From: Pseudomonas fulva NBRC 16637 = DSM 17717
Lineage (GTDB): Bacteria; Pseudomonadota; Gammaproteobacteria; Pseudomonadales; Pseudomonadaceae
NCBI RefSeq assembly: GCF_000730565.1
Contig: NZ_BBIQ01000014.1
Span: forward strand, 1-64,000
Direction: 5' to 3'
DNA: 64,000 nucleotides
A model generated the notes under the pieces. The model saw nothing but the letters and a program-made list of their open reading frames with translations. It did not search any database and was not told where the DNA came from. Made by a program: the position numbers and the translations under genes. This document shows positions 60,204 through 64,000 of the stretch, piece after piece (the first letter of the stretch is position 1; each line of letters opens with the position of its first letter).

Positions 60204-60634
60204 GCGAGTGTGACTCCTGCGCAAAGGCTTGGACGACAGGCACAGCGAAGGGCGCAGGCAGCAGCGGCGAGCGGGTGGGCTCCATATTGTTCACCTTTAT
60301 GTTGGAGCAGCAGAGGCGTGACTGGATCACGCAAGTGATCAAAATAAAAAACGATAGGGTCTTGGGTGTCAAGTTAAACATGACAAGGTGTTTCCAATAC
60401 GCGATTTTTATCGATAAAACCGCAAACTCAAGCGTTTCTAACGTCGTTTTTGTCAATGCAAATGCCATAAGCGTGTTCGTAAAAATTGACATCTTTGAAG
60501 TGGGTCTGTCCAACGGGCCGCCCTGCCTTTCCAGTGGCGAGGCCGCCAATCATCCTGGCCTTCGGTGATATGCTGCATTTTCCTGGCTGCGCAGGCGATG
60601 TGCGAGCCTTTATGGACATCAATCGGTTTAATTC
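60204..60634. other. 431-bp divergent region between the permease and the YdgA-like gene
   Basis: Non-coding and clearly more AT-rich than its surroundings. It contains the permease promoter elements listed separately and, to the right, the promoter of the DUF945 gene. No supported gene. Confidence 0.6.
60325..60419 (-). promoter_or_regulatory. Candidate permease promoter with two palindromes
   Basis: On the minus strand TTGACA (60367-60372) and TTTTAT (60344-60349) are 17 bp apart. GATCAC-GCAA-GTGATC (60325-60340) overlaps the predicted transcription start and could be a repressor site. The perfect 14-bp palindrome TTTTATCGATAAAA (60406-60419) lies about 35 bp upstream of the -35. Confidence 0.45.
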
Positions 60635-62146
60635 ATGACGAAGACTTCAGTAGCAATCCTGTCCGGCGTAGCGGTGGCCGTTGTCGCAGTGGTCGTTGGC
60701 GGAGCCTGGTACACCGGCAAGCAACTGCCGGGTGAGCTGGACCATGCCTTGGCCCTGAGCAACGCGCAGCTGCAAAAGTCACTGGTGAACACAGGTGGTA
60801 GCGTACGCATCGAGTTGGTATCGCTGGACCAGCGTTGGTTCAGCAGCACGGCACACTACCGTGTGATCGCTCGCGATGTGCATGCCAACAGCCAACAGGT
60901 GGTAAATTTTGATGTAGGCGTGACCGATCAGATCGAGCACGGCCCGTTCCCATGGTCTCGCGTCAAGACCCTCAGGTTGTTGCCAGTGTTGGCGCTGAGC
61001 AATACCACGCTGGACAAGGACGAAGTCACGGCGCCTTGGTACGCAGCAGCCGGTGACCGCGTGCCGTTCAGCGCCCAGACCAGCATGGGGTACGGCGGCA
61101 GTGTCGACAGCCAGGTTCACCTGGCGCCGGTCAAGCTCGACGATGCCAACGGCACCAGCCTGGCGTTCTCGGGCATGGAACTTGGGGTCAGCGGGGATCG
61201 CGATGGCAAGGATTCGCGCTTCCATGGCGAGGCCGACCACTTCCTGATGAAACTGGTAAGTGAAGACCAGCCGCCCGTCATCTTTGAACTCAATGGGCTG
61301 AAGTTGGGTGGCAAGCTGGCGGCGACTGCGCATGACAACCTGTTCACGGGCAACGCTGACCTGTATCTGGCAGAGACCAAGGTCACTCTCGGGCCCAGGC
61401 AACAGGCGCTGGTCATCAAAGGGGGCGAGCTCAGTACCCTGCAAAGCCTCGAAGGCCCCGACACCTTTGGCGGGCGCGTTGAATACAAACTCGGGGACAT
61501 CACTTGGGATGGGCGAGCGGTCGGTAAGGCCCAGATGATCGTCGGCTTCAAGTCCATCCATGCGCCCGCGCTGCAAGCGCTGAGCAACTGGTATGCAGCG
61601 CATTTGCCTGAGTTCGAGGCCGCGGCAACTGCCGGGCAGTCGGCGCCACAGATCAACATGACCGAAGCCGAAAAGGCCAAGTTCCAGGGCGACTTGCGCA
61701 CACTGCTGGCGGCAAAACCCAAGGTGGCGCTCGAAGACTTGAGCCTCAAGACCGCCAATGGCGAGAGTCACTTCAATGTGGCAATGGACTTCGATGCGCC
61801 GTCTTCCTTCGACTTGCCACAAGATCAGGCGCTAAAGCAGATGGTGACGCAGGTCACCGGCAAGCTGTCCTTGTCCAAGCCGATGCTAGGGGACCTGGCC
61901 ACCTTGCAAGCGCTGCTCGACGGTCAGACCGATGCCCAGGCCATCGCTACGCAGTCTGGCCAGGCAGGGGAAATGGTCGGTTTGATGGCCGTGCAAAGCG
62001 GCCTGGCCACGGTGGAGGGCGATAAAGTGATCAGCGCGTTGCACTACGCCGATGGCATGGTTGATTTCAACGGCCAAAAAATGACGCTCGAAGCCTTTGC
62101 CGCGTTCGTTAACACGCAGCTGGCAATGCTCTCGCCGCAGCGCTGA
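60635..62146 (+). CDS. DUF945 (YdgA-like) family protein
   Basis: A 503-residue exported or inner-membrane-anchored protein: one N-terminal helix (about 7-26, ILSGVAVAVVAVVVGG) then a large soluble domain. YTGKQLPGELDHALALSNAQL and the QRWFSSTAHYRV segment are typical of the YdgA/DUF945 family. Function unknown; related to outer-membrane-biogenesis AsmA-like folds only loosely. It is followed by a hairpin and then nadA. Confidence 0.85.
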   Translation: MTKTSVAILSGVAVAVVAVVVGGAWYTGKQLPGELDHALALSNAQLQKSLVNTGGSVRIELVSLDQRWFSSTAHYRVIARDVHANSQQVVNFDVGVTDQIEHGPFPWSRVKTLRLLPVLALSNTTLDKDEVTAPWYAAAGDRVPFSAQTSMGYGGSVDSQVHLAPVKLDDANGTSLAFSGMELGVSGDRDGKDSRFHGEADHFLMKLVSEDQPPVIFELNGLKLGGKLAATAHDNLFTGNADLYLAETKVTLGPRQQALVIKGGELSTLQSLEGPDTFGGRVEYKLGDITWDGRAVGKAQMIVGFKSIHAPALQALSNWYAAHLPEFEAAATAGQSAPQINMTEAEKAKFQGDLRTLLAAKPKVALEDLSLKTANGESHFNVAMDFDAPSSFDLPQDQALKQMVTQVTGKLSLSKPMLGDLATLQALLDGQTDAQAIATQSGQAGEMVGLMAVQSGLATVEGDKVISALHYADGMVDFNGQKMTLEAFAAFVNTQLAMLSPQR

Positions 62147-62156
62147 CAGCCCGGCG

Positions 62157-62193
62157 CTACCTGCCCTTGGGCCGCTGGCGCGAGGGCAGGTAG
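62157..62193 (+). terminator. Hairpin after the DUF945 gene
   Basis: CTACCTGCCCT (62157-62167) pairs with AGGGCAGGTAG (62183-62193) over 11 bp with a 15-nt loop. No good T-tract follows, so termination efficiency is uncertain. Confidence 0.55.
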
Positions 62194-62371
62194 GGGTTGG
62201 ATAAAAACCGCTTTAGAAATCTCGGGTTTCTCTGTAGCCTTCGGCCTCCATAATAATCCGCGCCCGCAGAGGGCCGTGGCGGCCTGCGCCGTCCGGCGCC
62301 CTTAGCCGATCTGTCAGGGCCGGGTGATACACTCGATTTGATGCGCGCACGCGCCTGCAGGTCCAGCGATC

Positions 62372-63430
62372 ATGACCCAGATTTCCGAACGCTTGTTGGT
62401 TCAGGCTCACCTTGACGCCAAGCAGCCCAATCCGCTGACAGACGAGCAGCAGGCCGAATACCGTGCGGCCATCGCTGCCGAGCTCAAGGCGCAAAATGCC
62501 GTGCTGGTTGCTCATTACTACTGCGACCCGGTCATCCAGGCCCTGGCGGAGGAAACCGGCGGCTGTGTGTCCGACTCGCTGGAAATGGCTCGTTTTGGCA
62601 AGCAGCACCCTGCCGAGACCGTGATCGTGGCAGGCGTGCGCTTCATGGGCGAAACCGCCAAGATTCTTACGCCCCACAAGCGCGTGCTGATGCCCACCCT
62701 CGAAGCGACCTGCTCGCTCGACCTGGGTTGCCCCATCGAAGAATTCTCTGCCTTCTGTGACCAGCACCCCGAGCGTACCGTGGTGGTTTACGCCAACACG
62801 TCCGCTGCCGTGAAGGCACGGGCCGATTGGGTAGTCACCTCCAGTTGCGCGCTGGAGATCGTCGAAAGCCTGATGGACAATGGCGAGACCATCATCTGGG
62901 GCCCCGATCAGCATTTGGGTCGCTACATCCAGAAGCAGACGGGTGCCGACATGCTGCTGTGGGACGGTGCCTGCATCGTTCATGAGGAGTTCAAGTCGCG
63001 TCAGCTCGCCGACATGAAGGCCCTGTACCCGGACGCTGCGGTGCTGGTCCATCCCGAGTCGCCGGAGTCGGTGATCGACCTGGCGGATGCCGTGGGCTCC
63101 ACCAGCCAGCTGATCAAGGCTGCCCAGACGCTACCGAACAAAACCTTCATCGTCGCCACCGACCGCGGCATCTTCTACAAGATGCAGCAGCTGTGCCCGG
63201 ACAAGGTATTTGTGGAAGCCCCCACCGCCGGTAACGGCGCGGCCTGCCGCAGCTGCGCCCACTGCCCGTGGATGGCGATGAATACGCTGGAGCGCGTGCT
63301 TGATTGCCTGCGCAATGGCGGCGACGAGATCTTCGTCGACCCAGCCTTGGTGCCCAAAGCCATCAAGCCGCTGAACCGGATGCTGGATTTCACCCAGGCG
63401 GCCAGGTTGAAACTTTCCGGGAACGCGTGA
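62372..63430 (+). CDS. nadA: Quinolinate synthase NadA
   Basis: A 352-residue 4Fe-4S enzyme that condenses iminoaspartate with dihydroxyacetone phosphate to quinolinate in NAD synthesis. Conserved segments are [37 protein letters not shown] and [16 protein letters not shown], which carry the candidate cluster Cys residues. ATG at 62372. Monocistronic by its surroundings. Confidence 0.95.
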   Translation: MTQISERLLVQAHLDAKQPNPLTDEQQAEYRAAIAAELKAQNAVLVAHYYCDPVIQALAEETGGCVSDSLEMARFGKQHPAETVIVAGVRFMGETAKILTPHKRVLMPTLEATCSLDLGCPIEEFSAFCDQHPERTVVVYANTSAAVKARADWVVTSSCALEIVESLMDNGETIIWGPDQHLGRYIQKQTGADMLLWDGACIVHEEFKSRQLADMKALYPDAAVLVHPESPESVIDLADAVGSTSQLIKAAQTLPNKTFIVATDRGIFYKMQQLCPDKVFVEAPTAGNGAACRSCAHCPWMAMNTLERVLDCLRNGGDEIFVDPALVPKAIKPLNRMLDFTQAARLKLSGNA

Positions 63431-63494
63431 GGCAAGCGCTGGCTTAAACGCCCATGTTGGCGCAATTACCCTCGTAGAAAAACCTCTGTATGAG

Positions 63495-63528
63495 CGGTCC
63501 GGCGCCCCGGCGAGACCGCTCCTACAGG
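63495..63528. repeat. REP-like element between nadA and bepA
   Basis: CGGTCCGGCGCCCCGGCGAG (63495-63514) is identical to 28341-28360, and is followed here by ACCGCTCCTACAGG with the usual CTCCTAC end of Pseudomonas REPs. It lies between convergent genes. Confidence 0.7.
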
Positions 63529-63576
63529 CGCGCTGCTAAGCCTTGTGAGCGGTTCCGCTCCAGCCCCTAGAACGCC

Positions 63577-64000
63577 TCAGCGCCCCATCATCTCCCGCAC
63601 CATGCGCTGCTGCTCCAGGACCTCTCGCTGCCGCTGGTCGATCTGCGAAGCCAGCGGGAAATTCCCCCCAGCGCGGCGCTTGGCATAGTCGAGCTGCTGA
63701 ATGGCCTGATCGAAGTCCCCCACCAAGGTGAAGTATTCCGCACGCGCCCGGTGCAGGCCGATGGTATTGCCTGATAAGCCTCGCACCTCGGCCATGTCGT
63801 ACCACACATCCGGATCATCCGGGCGGCTCTTGATCAGGTCGTTCAATACCTGCTCCGCCTCGGCCGGCTTGTTCTGCTTGACCAACAGGTCGGCGCGCAC
63901 CTGCTTGAGCGGGTAATTACCCGGGTACAGCCCCTGCATACGCTCGGCCCGTTGCTGTGCATCGGCCAGGCGATTGTTGGTGATATCCAGGTCGATCTGC
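63577..64000 (-). CDS. bepA: M48-family metalloprotease/chaperone BepA, 3' part
   Basis: The C-terminal 140 or so residues of a TPR-containing protein whose frame stays open through the window edge at 64000. NPFG-like repeats such as YPLKQVRADLLVKQNKPAEAEQVLNDLIKSRP and DVWYDMAEVRG are the TPR end of BepA (YfgC), the periplasmic protease-chaperone that quality-controls LptD and BAM. The HEXXH protease part would lie outside. The identity is inferred from the TPR region and position next to nadA. Confidence 0.7.
   Translation of the reverse strand, partial: QIDLDITNNRLADAQQRAERMQGLYPGNYPLKQVRADLLVKQNKPAEAEQVLNDLIKSRPDDPDVWYDMAEVRGLSGNTIGLHRARAEYFTLVGDFDQAIQQLDYAKRRAGGNFPLASQIDQRQREVLEQQRMVREMMGR

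Overview
The window is a GC-rich chromosomal segment from a Pseudomonas of the P. putida type. This rests on recognised proteins (OprH-PhoP-PhoQ, a class Ia NrdA with two ATP cones, OprL/Pal, a PcpS-type phosphopantetheinyl transferase, an OprD-family porin, DctA, Kup) and on a gene order (nrdBA, two-component pair, oprH-phoPQ, dctA, rimO, kup, mprF, dinB, proS, aspS-yebC-ruvCAB-ybgC-tolQRAB-pal-cpoB-queEC, nadA) that matches my memory of P. putida chromosomes. No database was consulted. There are no rRNA genes, CRISPR arrays, intact insertion sequences or prophages.

Layout. 1-8.6 kb is the most accessory-looking part: a nitrilase-family amidohydrolase, a UPF0149 gene followed by a broken tandem copy, a glutathione transferase next to a three-domain flavin/iron-sulfur oxidoreductase and a LysR regulator, a small lipoprotein, an MFS carboxylate transporter, and a 600-bp non-coding stretch with a long perfect palindrome. 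8.6-13.6 kb holds nrdB and nrdA, with two NrdR boxes upstream of nrdA and an intrinsic terminator between the genes. 13.6-22.1 kb is signalling and transport: an RstAB-like two-component pair, a PPTase, a dienelactone-hydrolase-like protein, the oprH-phoP-phoQ operon under a four-repeat PhoP array, and dctA with a sigma-54 promoter and two matching upstream palindromes. 22.2-26.1 kb is a leftward RNA/ribosome-modification group (trmO, DUF1456, a catalytically degenerate pseudouridine-synthase homologue, a GNAT, rimO). 26.3-32.6 kb has kup and the mprF-acvB lipid aminoacylation/hydrolysis operon.

32.8-33.4 kb carries three initiator tRNA genes, each with its own promoter and terminator, followed by LexA-controlled dinB, a lipoprotein, proS, an OprD-family porin, a HIT protein with slyX, a membrane-anchored cold-shock-domain protein, a Dps-like ferritin, and an RHH protein. 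42.1-54.7 kb is a dense rightward housekeeping block: fmdB-like, aspS, yebC, ruvCAB, ybgC, the complete Tol-Pal envelope system, queE-queC and tRNA-Lys. 54.7-64 kb has two small exported proteins, an alpha/beta hydrolase, an EAL phosphodiesterase, a CDF transporter, a putrescine-type permease, a YdgA-like protein, nadA and the 3' part of bepA.

Most of the window is conserved core chromosome. I did not find a clearly new multi-gene system. The best second-look items are regulatory DNA (PhoP array, NrdR pair, DctD-like pair, 16-bp palindrome, nrdA-nrdB terminator), the degenerate pseudouridine-synthase homologue, the GST plus fused oxidoreductase cassette, and the membrane-tethered cold-shock protein.
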